NCBI RefSeq assembly: GCF_009735585.1
Contig: NZ_VJVW01000004.1
Span: forward strand, 310,001-374,000
Source of the DNA: Christiangramia aestuarii
Lineage (GTDB): Bacteria; Bacteroidota; Bacteroidia; Flavobacteriales; Flavobacteriaceae
Direction: 5' to 3'
DNA: 64,000 nt
Shown: in pieces, positions 16,577 to 24,969 of the stretch
How the letters are laid out: each line of letters starts with the position of its first letter
Position numbering within the stretch: position 1 is the first letter of the stretch
Translations under genes and position numbers: made by a program
The notes under the pieces: model-generated
What the model was told of the DNA's origin: nothing
Databases searched by the model: none
Seen by the model: only the letters and a program-made list of their open reading frames with translations

Positions 16577-17985
16577 TATAGTTTATTTTTGGAAGCCTGG
16601 ATCAGTTTTTCCCTTTCTTCCCTCAATTTCGCGCTGATCCCGATCTTGTAGATATGTGGATTATTAAATCGTTTATATTCTATAGGCAGCTCTGCCAGCC
16701 TGCTCATACTATAAGCAGAAATTTCCTCCAGGCTACGCTTTTTGATAAGTACTTTCCCATTTGCCATCACCTTTTGAAGCAGGGGTTCCTGCTGAAAATT
16801 TTCAAGGTTCATGGATTTATAAGGCTCAAAGGGATGGAACATCTCGGCGATCCTTTCCTGTTCAAAAAGGCCTATAGCATCTGCACCTATACATTTCCCA
16901 TTTTCATCTTTGATCCTGAAAACCTGCTTTTTATGCGGAAGCGTTATTTTGACTATACTTTCTGAAATCTTTATCCTTGGTTTACCGTTAGACCAGGCCA
17001 GTTTATAAACTCCATCAAGGGCTCCTTCCGGATCGCCGGTAACCAGGTTGGTACCTACCCCGAAAACATCGATAGGTGCCTGCTGTTCCAGCAGGCTTTT
17101 GATCACATACTCATCGAGCTGATTGGAGGCAGCGATCTTTACATAATCCAGTCCTGCTTCATCCAGCATTTTCCGGCTCTCTTTGGCGAAATAGGAAAGA
17201 TCTCCACTATCCAGTCTAATAGCCAGCAGCTTTTGCCCTTTCTTTTCCATCTCTTTAGCCACTTTTATGGCGTTGGGCACACCACTTCTCAGGGTGTTGT
17301 AGGTATCTACCAAGAGGACACATCCATCTGGTCGGCCTTCAGCAAAATCCCTGAAAGCCGTAAGTTCATCATCGTAACTTTGTATAAAGGAATGCGCCAT
17401 GGTTCCAGAAACCGGGATATCAAAATCCTTTCCCGCCATCACATTGCTGGTTCCATCAAAACCACCTATCACCGCAGCCCTCGAAGCAAAATAACCTCCC
17501 GTGGCCTGGGCACGCCTCAAACCAAAATCCAGAAGGGTAGCATCACCGGCAACCAGCCTGATCCTGCTCGCCTTGGTGGCGATGAGGGTCTGGAAATTCA
17601 GCAGGTTCAATAAAATGGTTTCGATGATCTGGGCTTCAATGATATTGCCTTCTACCTGCAGAATAGGCCTGGTAGGAAACACCACGTCTCCTTCCTGGAC
17701 CGAATAGATAGTTCCCTGGAATTTAAAATCTGCCAGGTATTCCAGAAATTCATCTTCGAACCCCTGTTGCTTTAAAAACTCAAGATCTGATTCGCTGAAA
17801 CGAAGCTTGGAAACGATCTCCAGCAGGTCTTCCAGACCGGAGAAAATAGCATATCCCCCTTTAAAAGGCAGTTTTCTGAAGTAATAATCGAAAATGGCGG
17901 TATGTTCCCTGTGACCATTTTTAAAATATACCTGCGCCATGGAAAGTTGGTACTGGTCTGTATAGGTAGCGGAAAAGTTGTTCAT
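16576..17985 (-). CDS. pncB: Nicotinate phosphoribosyltransferase
   Basis: A 469-residue enzyme that joins nicotinate and PRPP to give nicotinate mononucleotide in NAD salvage. Visible landmarks are TDQYQLSMAQVYF at the N-terminus, DFGLRRAQATGGYFASRAA, SGTMAHSFIQSY and VDTYNTLRSGVPNAI in the PRPP-binding barrel. It lies between a macro-domain gene (14-base gap) and pncA (one-base overlap). Confidence 0.95.
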   Translation of the reverse strand: MNNFSATYTDQYQLSMAQVYFKNGHREHTAIFDYYFRKLPFKGGYAIFSGLEDLLEIVSKLRFSESDLEFLKQQGFEDEFLEYLADFKFQGTIYSVQEGDVVFPTRPILQVEGNIIEAQIIETILLNLLNFQTLIATKASRIRLVAGDATLLDFGLRRAQATGGYFASRAAVIGGFDGTSNVMAGKDFDIPVSGTMAHSFIQSYDDELTAFRDFAEGRPDGCVLLVDTYNTLRSGVPNAIKVAKEMEKKGQKLLAIRLDSGDLSYFAKESRKMLDEAGLDYVKIAASNQLDEYVIKSLLEQQAPIDVFGVGTNLVTGDPEGALDGVYKLAWSNGKPRIKISESIVKITLPHKKQVFRIKDENGKCIGADAIGLFEQERIAEMFHPFEPYKSMNLENFQQEPLLQKVMANGKVLIKKRSLEEISAYSMSRLAELPIEYKRFNNPHIYKIGISAKLREEREKLIQASKNKL

Positions 17986-17999
17986 GAAACTATGATTGG

Positions 18000-18536
18000 T
18001 TAGTCCGTGCGAATGTCTTTCAGCTTTGACTCGTAAAGATGAAGGTCATCGTCATTGAATACCACAAATTTAAGGGTTTTGAGGTGTTTCATGCCGGGCA
18101 GCACTGCTAAAACTGTATTAAATACCACCTCCACGGCCAGTTCTGGTGGATAACCAAAGATCCCCGTGGAAATTCCGGGAAAGCCTATAGAAGAAAGCGA
18201 ATTTTCCTCGGCCAGCTGCAAACTATTACGATAACAGGATGCGAGCAATTCATCCTCGGGCTTATCCTTTCCGTATACCGGGCCAAGGCAATGGATTATA
18301 TTTTTATTGGGCAGGTTGTAGGCTTTGGTGATCACTGCCTCACCGGGCTTGATTGGAGCAAGCTGCTTACATTCGCGGTAAAGCTCCGGACCTGCTTTAG
18401 AGTGGAGGGCACCGGCCACGCCTCCACCGGGAGCGAGTTCAGCATTAGCAGCGTTCACGACCACATCAAGGTCGGGCTGGTTTGCTATATCTCCTTTTTC
18501 AACCTCAAGCTTATAATCTAAAAAAGTGCAAATCAT
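18000..18536 (-). CDS. Macro-domain ADP-ribose hydrolase/binding protein
   Basis: A 178-residue single macro domain: GDIANQPDLDVVVNAANAEL, then GGGVAGALHSKAG and GFPGISTGIFGYP form the ADP-ribose pocket, and the NAAN Asn needed for deacetylation in MacroD-type enzymes is present. Relatives cleave O-acetyl-ADP-ribose or ADP-ribosyl-protein bonds. As first gene of an operon with pncB and pncA, it may recycle NAD breakdown products; that is inference. The ATG (18534-18536) lies inside a 20-bp terminator-like hairpin, and no other start codon is found before the core motif. Confidence 0.88.
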   Translation of the reverse strand: MICTFLDYKLEVEKGDIANQPDLDVVVNAANAELAPGGGVAGALHSKAGPELYRECKQLAPIKPGEAVITKAYNLPNKNIIHCLGPVYGKDKPEDELLASCYRNSLQLAEENSLSSIGFPGISTGIFGYPPELAVEVVFNTVLAVLPGMKHLKTLKFVVFNDDDLHLYESKLKDIRTD

Positions 18537-18566
18537 ACCGGTTTTAGGTATAATTTACACTTTTTT
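18520..18566 (-). terminator. Long terminator-like hairpin containing the start codon of the macro-domain gene
   Basis: Arms 18520-18539 and 18547-18566 pair over 20 positions, with two mismatches that become G-U wobbles in the minus-strand RNA; the loop is 7 bases. The 3' arm ends in a run of six T. It can terminate the upstream lipoprotein gene (stop at 18594). It also hides the AUG of the macro-domain gene (18534-18536), so it could block initiation of the NAD salvage operon. Confidence 0.75.
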
Positions 18567-18593
18567 CATGAACCTAAATGACTAATTGGGGGC

Positions 18594-19097
18594 TTAATCC
18601 TTCAGGTCATCTGATATTGAGATACGATACATTCCACCATCTTCAGACGGTTCCAGTAATTTAACGCTTTGCAACTCTATGGTATTCCCATCATGTACCC
18701 AAGGGATTTCTTCAGAAGAACTGTCGGCATCATAACCGGTGAACCAGGCGAAATCTATATCTGTATAATACGAGGTAACTTTCAGATTATATACCTTTTC
18801 CTTTTTACTCCATTCGATAAGGAAATCACTGTCATTGGGAATAGGTTCGGCAGTAGCAGGGTCGGCCGTATCTGAAACATAAATGGTGTTCAATTGTCCA
18901 GGCTTGAACCATAAATAGGTATTATCCCATTTATCTCCATAACTATCTGGATTCACCAAAGCAACTGGATTGCAACTGCTAAAGAGTAAGAAAATTACTA
19001 CAAGTGAACTTAGCTTAAGATTTCTGTTAAAAAAACTGCTCACTTGATGTTTCGGGGCAAAATTGTATTCAGAGAATACGTTCTTTAAATATGTCAT
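18594..19097 (-). CDS. Predicted lipoprotein of unknown function
   Basis: A 167-residue protein with an unusually long N-terminal stretch before its hydrophobic segment (LSSLVVIFLLFSSC); Cys42 in the lipobox would be lipidated. The mature part is acidic and beta-rich (NTIYVSDTADP, VYNLKVTSYYTDIDFAWFTGYD, GMYRISISDD). I do not recognise the family. No internal start codon would shorten the leader to normal signal-peptide length. The gene lies upstream of the macro-domain/pncB/pncA operon on the same strand, separated by the hairpin at 18520-18566. Confidence 0.6.
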   Translation of the reverse strand: MTYLKNVFSEYNFAPKHQVSSFFNRNLKLSSLVVIFLLFSSCNPVALVNPDSYGDKWDNTYLWFKPGQLNTIYVSDTADPATAEPIPNDSDFLIEWSKKEKVYNLKVTSYYTDIDFAWFTGYDADSSSEEIPWVHDGNTIELQSVKLLEPSEDGGMYRISISDDLKD

Positions 19098-19390
19098 TTC
19101 TAGTTTTCGATATAGTAGGCTAGATCGAATTAGATTTTGGGGGCGGCGCGAAAATATATTTATTTAAGCCTACAGAAAAACCATTCACCTACTTTTGGAT
19201 AAAAGCCTCATTATATTCGATTAAGAACATTATTTGTGAGCTTTTTAACGTAAGAAAATTACAAGTTCATCAAAAGCTAAAAACCTACAAATCGCTGATT
19301 TTGAAGCTGAAAACTTCGGTTTCTCAGTTATAAACTTTAAATTTATAATAACCTGTCTATCAGACAACTTAGCTGATAAAATCATATATC

Positions 19391-19981
19391 ATGAAAACTT
19401 CTCAGCTTAGACCGTTATTAGCCTTTGCAGGAATTTTGATCTTCTTTTATTCTCCGGAAAACATAATTGGCATTTATGCTCAAAACGAGCAGGAAACAGA
19501 ACTGCAATCTGAAATTGACTACAAAATTGAGGCTCCAGCTTTCGAGCTGGCAGATCTGGATGGCCAAATCGTTAAATTAGAGGATTTTAACGATAAAATA
19601 CTGGTTATACATTTTGCAACTACCTGGTGCCCATTCTGTAACGCCGAAGCACCACACCTTGAAAAACTTTACCAGGATTACAGGAACAGGGATGTAGAAG
19701 TGATCATTATTGACGTAAAGGAGCCAAAGGAACTTGTTCAGGAAAGATTAAAAGATAAATACGATCTGTCCTTCCCGATTCTCCTGGATAAGGACGGAAC
19801 GGTAGCTGCCAGCTACGCGCCTGGAGACATCCTGCCCGACCTTTCCCGGGATGAAGTCATGCTTGCCTCTAATTTGATCATAGACAGACAGGGAAAGATT
19901 CAATTCCTCTCCCTACTGGATTCCAAAAATTTCGACGCAGAACTGGCTGCGCTCAAGAAAAAATTGGATGAGCTTCTTTAA
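19391..19981 (+). CDS. TlpA-like envelope thioredoxin (redoxin)
   Basis: A 196-residue protein with an N-terminal membrane anchor or signal peptide (residues 8-30) and a thioredoxin fold. The active site is Cys80-Pro-Phe-Cys83 in FATTWCPFCNAEAPH. The segment PAFELADLDGQIVKLEDF is typical of AhpC/TSA-type TlpA proteins that face the periplasm. It overlaps the DsbD-alpha-like gene by 14 bases, so both are likely made together and may exchange electrons. The 293 bases upstream hold no gene; an AT-rich inverted repeat (TTATAAA-n7-TTTATAA, 19328-19348) is the only structure seen there. Confidence 0.85.
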   Translation: MKTSQLRPLLAFAGILIFFYSPENIIGIYAQNEQETELQSEIDYKIEAPAFELADLDGQIVKLEDFNDKILVIHFATTWCPFCNAEAPHLEKLYQDYRNRDVEVIIIDVKEPKELVQERLKDKYDLSFPILLDKDGTVAASYAPGDILPDLSRDEVMLASNLIIDRQGKIQFLSLLDSKNFDAELAALKKKLDELL

Positions 19982-20414
19982 GGTCTCGATAATATTTCTT
20001 TTCTGCCTGGTTATTCCTAATCAGCAGGACTTTGTAAGCTTCTTACCGGAGAATTCCGTTACCGAATTAAAAAACCAGCAGTTTATCGTACAACTATACT
20101 TCGAGGTGAAGCCCGGCTTTCATATACAGGCTGAAGATGAAGTGCCGGAAAACATAATCCCAACCAGTATCAATTTTGAAAAAAGTCCTCACTTTGAGAT
20201 CCTAAAGCATAGCTTCCAGGTCCAAAAATATCAGGTGATCCTTCTAGGAGACCAGAAGCATAAGGTGATCGATGGTAAATTCGGCATTCAGGTCTATTTA
20301 AAAGCTAAGAAACTACAGAAGGTCGAAAGATTGAAAGGTGAGCTGCATTACCAGGCTTGCGACGACCGGCAGTGCTTCTATCCCAGATCGCTGAAATTTG
20401 AAATGTCCCTATAA
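19968..20414 (+). CDS. Free-standing DsbD alpha (N-terminal) domain protein
   Basis: A 148-residue exported protein with a short signal sequence (FFKVSIIFLFCLVIP). The rest matches the immunoglobulin-like N-terminal domain of DsbD: VQLYFEVKPGFHIQAED and, near the end, LHYQACDDRQCFYP with the redox pair Cys131/Cys136. In DsbD this domain passes electrons from the membrane part to periplasmic partners. Here it is encoded alone, without the transmembrane beta and thioredoxin gamma parts, and overlaps a TlpA-like thioredoxin gene. Its electron source would have to be encoded elsewhere. Confidence 0.78.
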   Translation: MSFFKVSIIFLFCLVIPNQQDFVSFLPENSVTELKNQQFIVQLYFEVKPGFHIQAEDEVPENIIPTSINFEKSPHFEILKHSFQVQKYQVILLGDQKHKVIDGKFGIQVYLKAKKLQKVERLKGELHYQACDDRQCFYPRSLKFEMSL

Positions 20415-20449
20415 AAAAAGCCGGTCTATTGCTAAACCGGCTATAATTT
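20413..20449. terminator. Bidirectional terminator between convergent genes
   Basis: Stem AGCCGGT / ACCGGCT (20419-20425, 20436-20442), with an A run on the left and a T-rich run on the right. It serves the DsbD-alpha-like gene on plus and the phosphate transporter on minus. Confidence 0.8.
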
Positions 20450-20466
20450 TCATTCATTTTGAGAGG

Positions 20467-22719
20467 TTAAACCCTCTTGTAACTGTTATTATATTCTTCC
20501 ATAAGGTTCATAATGGCATGCATAAGATCTTTAGTCTCCACCAGTATATTAAAATACAGGGTCGTGTTCTTAGGACTTGACTCTTCAGTCCTGGTCCTGG
20601 ACACCTGCTTTTCAATCTTATCGTTGATACTGCTCAACATCTGCTCTTTTCTGGCCACGATCTTATCTATGTCCTGGAATTTCTTTTCGGCAAAGATCTG
20701 GTTGATCTCGGTTAAAAGCTCACTTAAGTTGTCATCGATCTCCTTAAGGTCGATGATCTGGTTATACCTAAGCGGTTTATGATTATTGTTCACATGCTTA
20801 TAGCTTTTTTTAGAGATATATTCCAGGGACTGGGCGATATCTGTAAGGTAGCCAAGAATGGTAATATAAAAGCTACTTCCCCTAACGCTTGTCTCATCAA
20901 GGCTCTTTATAAAAAAGAAGATATGGTCACGAAGCTCCTCGATCTCGGCTTCCAGCTTTTCAACCCCTTTCTTACTCTTTTTCAGCTTTTTCTTTTCCTG
21001 TTTAGCCAGGCCGGTTAGCACATCTGAATAGATCTTGTTAGACCTTGAAACCACGTTCGAGATATTATCTGCACTTTCAGCGATGATACCTTGTACGGTC
21101 TTACTTTCAGATTTCTTCAGGCCAGATTTATCGGCTTTGGCATCAGACTTTTTCTTGTGAGAAAGGTAATTCCTTACCAGAAGTCCTATAGCTGCCAATA
21201 GCAGGATTGCGATCGCAGGTCCTTTTCCGAGGAAAATGATATAGCATAGGATCCCGGCAGCGGTAAATGCGCTAAAGGCGGTAAAGAACCAGCCCCCGAT
21301 CACATTAAGCACTCCTGCGACCCTGTAAACGGCACTTTCCCTTCCCCAGGCCTTATCTGCCAGCGAAGTACCCATAGCCACCATAAAAGTCACATAGGTC
21401 GTAGATAAAGGTAATTTATAAGAAGTTGCGATCGAGATAAGAACTCCGGCAACCGTCAGGTTAATTGAAGCCCTGATCATATCGAATGCAGGCTGTTCTT
21501 CAGCTTTATCCCCTATCAGGATCTCGTCTGGCTTGGAAAAGCTTTTACTAATCTTTCGTTTGGTGTTCAACGGAAGGATTTTCTTCAGCATATCGCTTAA
21601 AGCCGTACTTCCAGAAACAACCGCCCTGGAGAGCATATTCGGGTCAAATTTTTCAGATCCATGTCCCTGCCTGGATAGGCCGATCTCGGTTTCGGCAACA
21701 CTTCTGGCCTTTTTAGAGAACCAGAGCGTTAAAACCATTATCCCACCGGAGAGGAATAACAAAATAGGTTCTGCAGGTACTTGTTCACGAAGTACCTCCA
21801 TCGAGAAAGTTGAAGCCGCCTGTCCAGACATCTCCCATGCCTCGTAAGAATGATAAGCCGCCATAGGCACCCCGATAAAATTCACCAGGTCGTTTCCTGA
21901 AAAGGCCAGGGCCAGACCAAAGGTTCCTACGGCGATCACCACGATAAGAATGCTTTTTTTGAAAATCTTCATGAATAGCCAGGAGAACAGGGTCCAGAAT
22001 ACAAAACTTACTCCAACCACCGTCATCCATTGCTGGGCCAGGACATCCTTGAAACTGTCGTAATACGGAGTTCCTTTTAATCCTTTGAAGAAGATGAAGT
22101 ATCCAATCGCAGTAAGGCAAACCCCACCAAATACAGCTCCGAAATTCCTGATCTTCTTCTCATATTCAAATGAGAAAACCAGCCTGGATAGCCACTGTAC
22201 CATGGCTCCAATAGTAAAAGCGATGGCTACCGAAAGGAAGATCCCCGAGATGATCTCGGTCGCCTTGTCGGTATTGATATAGCCGGCGATATCGGCTATG
22301 GTCTGTGAATCTGAAGCGCTTACCTTGATAAGGGCCATCACTACTGCTGCCCCCAGAAGTTCGAATACGATAGATACCGTAGTAGAAGTGGGCATCCCGA
22401 GTGTATTGAAGAAATCCAGCAGGAGAATATCGGTGATCATGACCGCCATGAAGATGATCATGATCTCATCGAAGTAGAACTGCCCGGGCATAAATATACC
22501 TTTCCGGGCAACTTCCATCATTCCACTGGAAAACACAGCCCCGAAGAATATCCCAAGACTGGCCACGATCATGATCGTTTTGAACGAGATCGCCTTGGAA
22601 CCGATAGCCGAGTTTAAAAAGTTTACAGCATCATTACTAACTCCAACCACCAGATCGGCGATGGCCAGAACCACTAATGCTACCAACATCAACAAATATA
22701 TATTTTCCATTATATCCAT
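20467..22719 (-). CDS. PiT-family inorganic phosphate transporter with C-terminal PhoU-like extension
   Basis: A 750-residue membrane protein. Two PiT signatures are visible: VGVSNDAVNFLNSAIGSKA in the first half and a matching repeat in the second half (KLPLSTTYVTFMVAMGTSLA; the GMPTSTTVSIVFELLG segment is its counterpart). The last 220 residues are soluble and helical (KKLKKSKKGVEKLEAEIEEL), like PhoU. In many bacteria PiT and the PhoU-like Pit accessory protein are separate genes; here they form one chain, an arrangement seen in Bacteroidetes. Low-affinity, cation-coupled phosphate uptake is the expected role. Confidence 0.88.
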   Translation of the reverse strand: MDIMENIYLLMLVALVVLAIADLVVGVSNDAVNFLNSAIGSKAISFKTIMIVASLGIFFGAVFSSGMMEVARKGIFMPGQFYFDEIMIIFMAVMITDILLLDFFNTLGMPTSTTVSIVFELLGAAVVMALIKVSASDSQTIADIAGYINTDKATEIISGIFLSVAIAFTIGAMVQWLSRLVFSFEYEKKIRNFGAVFGGVCLTAIGYFIFFKGLKGTPYYDSFKDVLAQQWMTVVGVSFVFWTLFSWLFMKIFKKSILIVVIAVGTFGLALAFSGNDLVNFIGVPMAAYHSYEAWEMSGQAASTFSMEVLREQVPAEPILLFLSGGIMVLTLWFSKKARSVAETEIGLSRQGHGSEKFDPNMLSRAVVSGSTALSDMLKKILPLNTKRKISKSFSKPDEILIGDKAEEQPAFDMIRASINLTVAGVLISIATSYKLPLSTTYVTFMVAMGTSLADKAWGRESAVYRVAGVLNVIGGWFFTAFSAFTAAGILCYIIFLGKGPAIAILLLAAIGLLVRNYLSHKKKSDAKADKSGLKKSESKTVQGIIAESADNISNVVSRSNKIYSDVLTGLAKQEKKKLKKSKKGVEKLEAEIEELRDHIFFFIKSLDETSVRGSSFYITILGYLTDIAQSLEYISKKSYKHVNNNHKPLRYNQIIDLKEIDDNLSELLTEINQIFAEKKFQDIDKIVARKEQMLSSINDKIEKQVSRTRTEESSPKNTTLYFNILVETKDLMHAIMNLMEEYNNSYKRV

Positions 22720-23203
22720 TTTAAAAAGTGATGCAAGTATCCAATCTTATTAAGAATTTACCGTTACCAAATTGTTATTTATCTGGTCAGCTTAGACCAA
22801 ATGAACAAGATTTAAACAACTCCCTTTACTGATGCCCTAATCAAAATCCTATCAGGGATTAAGAACGATCACGGAATTCTAAAATATACCTGGCCTGCAC
22901 CAAATTTTTACCGGCTGCAAAGAAACGAAATTTAGGAGAATTATATAGACTGAAATTATTTGGCCTTCACCTGTTTATTTCAGCAGGTTTACTAGTTTTT
23001 TGTTATACGAAAATGGATTCATAAAAACAGGGGTTGATATTAATTAACCGAGAGAATGGGCTAACAGGTAAGGGAAACTCCGGTATCGCCGCCGATTGAA
23101 ATCTGCCTTATATTAACCTGGGGCTATTTACTCGCACTTTAGCCGGCCACATATCTTTCATCATTTTAGAAAGAGATAGTACTTAAGCGAAAAGTTAATC
23201 CAT
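22720..23203. other. Gene-free stretch upstream of the phosphate transporter
   Basis: About 480 bases with no convincing reading frame on either strand. Visible structures are an inverted repeat TGGTC-n6-GACCA (22784-22799), 65 bases before the transporter start, and a weak CCTG/CAGG hairpin near 22970-22986. There is no tRNA, repeat family or clear promoter I can name. Confidence 0.5.
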
Positions 23204-23237
23204 AAAAAAAGCCCGACATAAATGTCAGGCTTTTTTT
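23204..23237. terminator. Terminator immediately after tRNA-Asn
   Basis: Stem GCCcGACAT / ATGTCaGGC (23211-23230) with one C-A mismatch, flanked by A7 on the left and T7 on the right, so it can work in both directions. It starts right at the 3' end of the tRNA. Confidence 0.85.
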
Positions 23238-23238
23238 G

Positions 23239-23312
23239 CTCCTCCTCTTGGGCTCGAACCAAGGACCCTCTGATTAACAGTCAGATGCTCTAACCAACTG
23301 AGCTAAGGAGGA
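23239..23312 (-). tRNA. tRNA-Asn (anticodon GTT)
   Basis: A 74-base cloverleaf on the minus strand. The acceptor stem is TCCTCCT paired with AGGAGGA, with G as discriminator. The D arm is GCTCAGTTGGTTAGAGC, the anticodon loop CTGTTAA gives anticodon GTT, and the T arm is CTTGGTTCGAGCCCAAG. CCA is not encoded. It has its own promoter (23336-23366) and terminator (23204-23237), so it is a single-tRNA unit. Confidence 0.97.
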
Positions 23313-23335
23313 GTGTTTTGCTTTGTAAGCGGTTG

Positions 23336-23366
23336 CAAATATAAGTCAATTTATAAATGCTGTCAA
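23336..23366 (-). promoter_or_regulatory. Promoter of tRNA-Asn
   Basis: On the minus strand TTG (23364-23366), a 20-base spacer and TATATTTG (23336-23343), an exact match to the Bacteroidetes TTG/TAnnTTTG layout. The tRNA 5' end is 24 bases downstream of the -7 box. Confidence 0.75.
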
Positions 23367-23451
23367 AATATTTTTTCGAATTTTTTTTGAAGAAATTTTA
23401 GTGGGTTTTGAATCTATCGGAGACTCAATTATTTAGGATTTAACTTTAAAT

Positions 23452-23477
23452 AAAAAAAGCAGCACCGCGGTGCTGCT
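23452..23477 (-). terminator. Rho-independent terminator after rseP
   Basis: A perfect self-complementary sequence, AGCAGCACCG/CGGTGCTGCT (23458-23477), followed on the minus strand by T7 (23452-23458). It lies 22 bases past the rseP stop. Confidence 0.88.
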
Positions 23478-23499
23478 TTAATATTTTAATGCATCATTT

Positions 23500-24816
23500 T
23501 TAGTCAAACAACCAGCGGTAAATATCATTCCCATTAGCGTAAAGTACCAGCGCGATCAATAAGAAGAAACCGACCATCTGGGCAACTTCCATGAACTTAT
23601 CGTTAGGTTTTCTACCAGTCACCATCTCATAAAGAAGAAACATGACGTGCCCGCCATCCAGTGCCGGGATCGGCAGAATATTCATAAATGCCAGGATGAT
23701 AGAAAGCAGTGCCGTGGTATGCCAGAATCCAGCCCAGTTCCAGGTATCGGGGAACAATCCACCAATAGCTCCAAAACCTCCCAGCTGAGTAGCTCCTTTC
23801 TTGGTGAAAACATATTTGAACTGGTATACATAATCGCGAAGTGTCCAGTACCCATAATCAAAACCTTTGCTAATGCTTTGCACAAGGCCGTAACTCTTTC
23901 TCTGAATATCGAACTCGTAATTCTTCACAAAGCCAAGTCTTCCTTCCTCATTAGGGGTGATCGTGGTACTTTTTATCTCCCCGTCCCTTTCATAAACCAG
24001 TTCTACTTCCTTTTCTTTATTCTGCTGGGAAACCGGCGCCAGTTCATGCCAGTATCCAATCTCCACATCGTTGAGGGAAATAAGCTTATCTCCTTTTTTA
24101 AGACCTGCCTTTTCTGCTGCAAGTCCAGGCTGAATAGAATCCAGTACCGGAGCCATGATAGGCACAAATGGTTGCATGATGCCCTGCTGGAACATCTGAG
24201 TTCCAATTTCTTCGGGAATCTCTATAGTTTCTTCCTGCCCGTTCTGGTGAAGTACGGTAATGTTCTCAACATCTCTCATAAAAAGATGCTTGTTGATGTC
24301 CAGGCTGTTTTCAAAATCCTTACCGTTCACCCTCAGGATTCGGTCCCCGTCCTGGAAACCATATTCCTCAAAAGAATCTACTACTGCGAATCCTTCCGGC
24401 ATCTCCTCTGGCCCCACATAAGCGGTACCCCACACGAACATGATCATCATATAGATCAGGAAACCAAGGATAAGGTTTACGGTAACTCCTCCCAGCATGA
24501 TAATTAGACGCTGCCAGGCCGGCTTGCTTCTAAATTCCCATTCCCTTGGTGGTTGAGCCATCTGCTCCTTGTCCATGCTCTCATCTATCATTCCAGAGAT
24601 CTTCACATAACCTCCCAGTGGCAACCAGCCAATTCCATACACGGTATCCCCTATTTTCTTCTTGAAAAGGGCGAACTTTACATCAAAGAACAGGAAGAAT
24701 TTCTCTACCCTGGTCTTAAAAAGTTTCGCCGGCACAAAATGTCCTAATTCGTGCAGAACGATCAAAAAAGAAAGGCTTAATATTAATTGTATGGCTTTTA
24801 CTAAAAATGGATCCAT
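23500..24816 (-). CDS. rseP: RseP-type site-2 membrane metalloprotease
   Basis: A 438-residue intramembrane zinc protease. The active-site helix is LIVLHELGHFVPAKLF (HExxH), and the third ligand motif is ILPIPALDGGHVMF near the C-terminus. Two PDZ-like regions lie between (GDRILRVNGKDF; GLKKGDKLISLNDVEI). In E. coli RseP cuts RseA to release sigma-E and clears signal peptides; the Bacteroidetes targets are not known from this sequence. It is a monocistronic unit with promoter and terminator both visible. Confidence 0.94.
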   Translation of the reverse strand: MDPFLVKAIQLILSLSFLIVLHELGHFVPAKLFKTRVEKFFLFFDVKFALFKKKIGDTVYGIGWLPLGGYVKISGMIDESMDKEQMAQPPREWEFRSKPAWQRLIIMLGGVTVNLILGFLIYMMIMFVWGTAYVGPEEMPEGFAVVDSFEEYGFQDGDRILRVNGKDFENSLDINKHLFMRDVENITVLHQNGQEETIEIPEEIGTQMFQQGIMQPFVPIMAPVLDSIQPGLAAEKAGLKKGDKLISLNDVEIGYWHELAPVSQQNKEKEVELVYERDGEIKSTTITPNEEGRLGFVKNYEFDIQRKSYGLVQSISKGFDYGYWTLRDYVYQFKYVFTKKGATQLGGFGAIGGLFPDTWNWAGFWHTTALLSIILAFMNILPIPALDGGHVMFLLYEMVTGRKPNDKFMEVAQMVGFFLLIALVLYANGNDIYRWLFD

Positions 24817-24842
24817 CGAGTAACTTCAAATTTAAAATCGCA

Positions 24843-24871
24843 CAAAAGTAAGTTTTTATAAGCTCCTACAA
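24843..24871 (-). promoter_or_regulatory. Promoter of rseP
   Basis: On the minus strand TTG (24869-24871), an 18-base spacer and TACTTTTG (24843-24850). The -7 box is 27 bases upstream of the rseP ATG. Confidence 0.65.
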
Positions 24872-24946
24872 AAGTTTATGTTTCAAGTGATTTGTCACCG
24901 AATAAAAATTTCACTTACAGAATTCGACTATTTGAACCACAGGCTA

Positions 24947-24954
24947 TAACTTTG
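24947..24954 (+). promoter_or_regulatory. -7 box that fixes the start of the SCO gene
   Basis: TAACTTTG matches TAnnTTTG and lies 16 bases before the ATG at 24970. Transcription should begin near 24960, so the longer in-frame TTG start at 24892 would not be on the mRNA. Confidence 0.55.
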
Positions 24955-24969
24955 CAGAAATTTAAACTT

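Noticed and set aside
23647-24507. A 286-codon open frame on plus, antisense to rseP
   Set aside because: It lies wholly inside rseP, which has clear catalytic motifs; the antisense translation has no domain and has biased composition typical of a shadow frame.
24892-24969. N-terminal extension of the SCO protein from TTG
   Set aside because: A -7 box lies inside the extension, and the ATG at 24970 gives a normal anchor.
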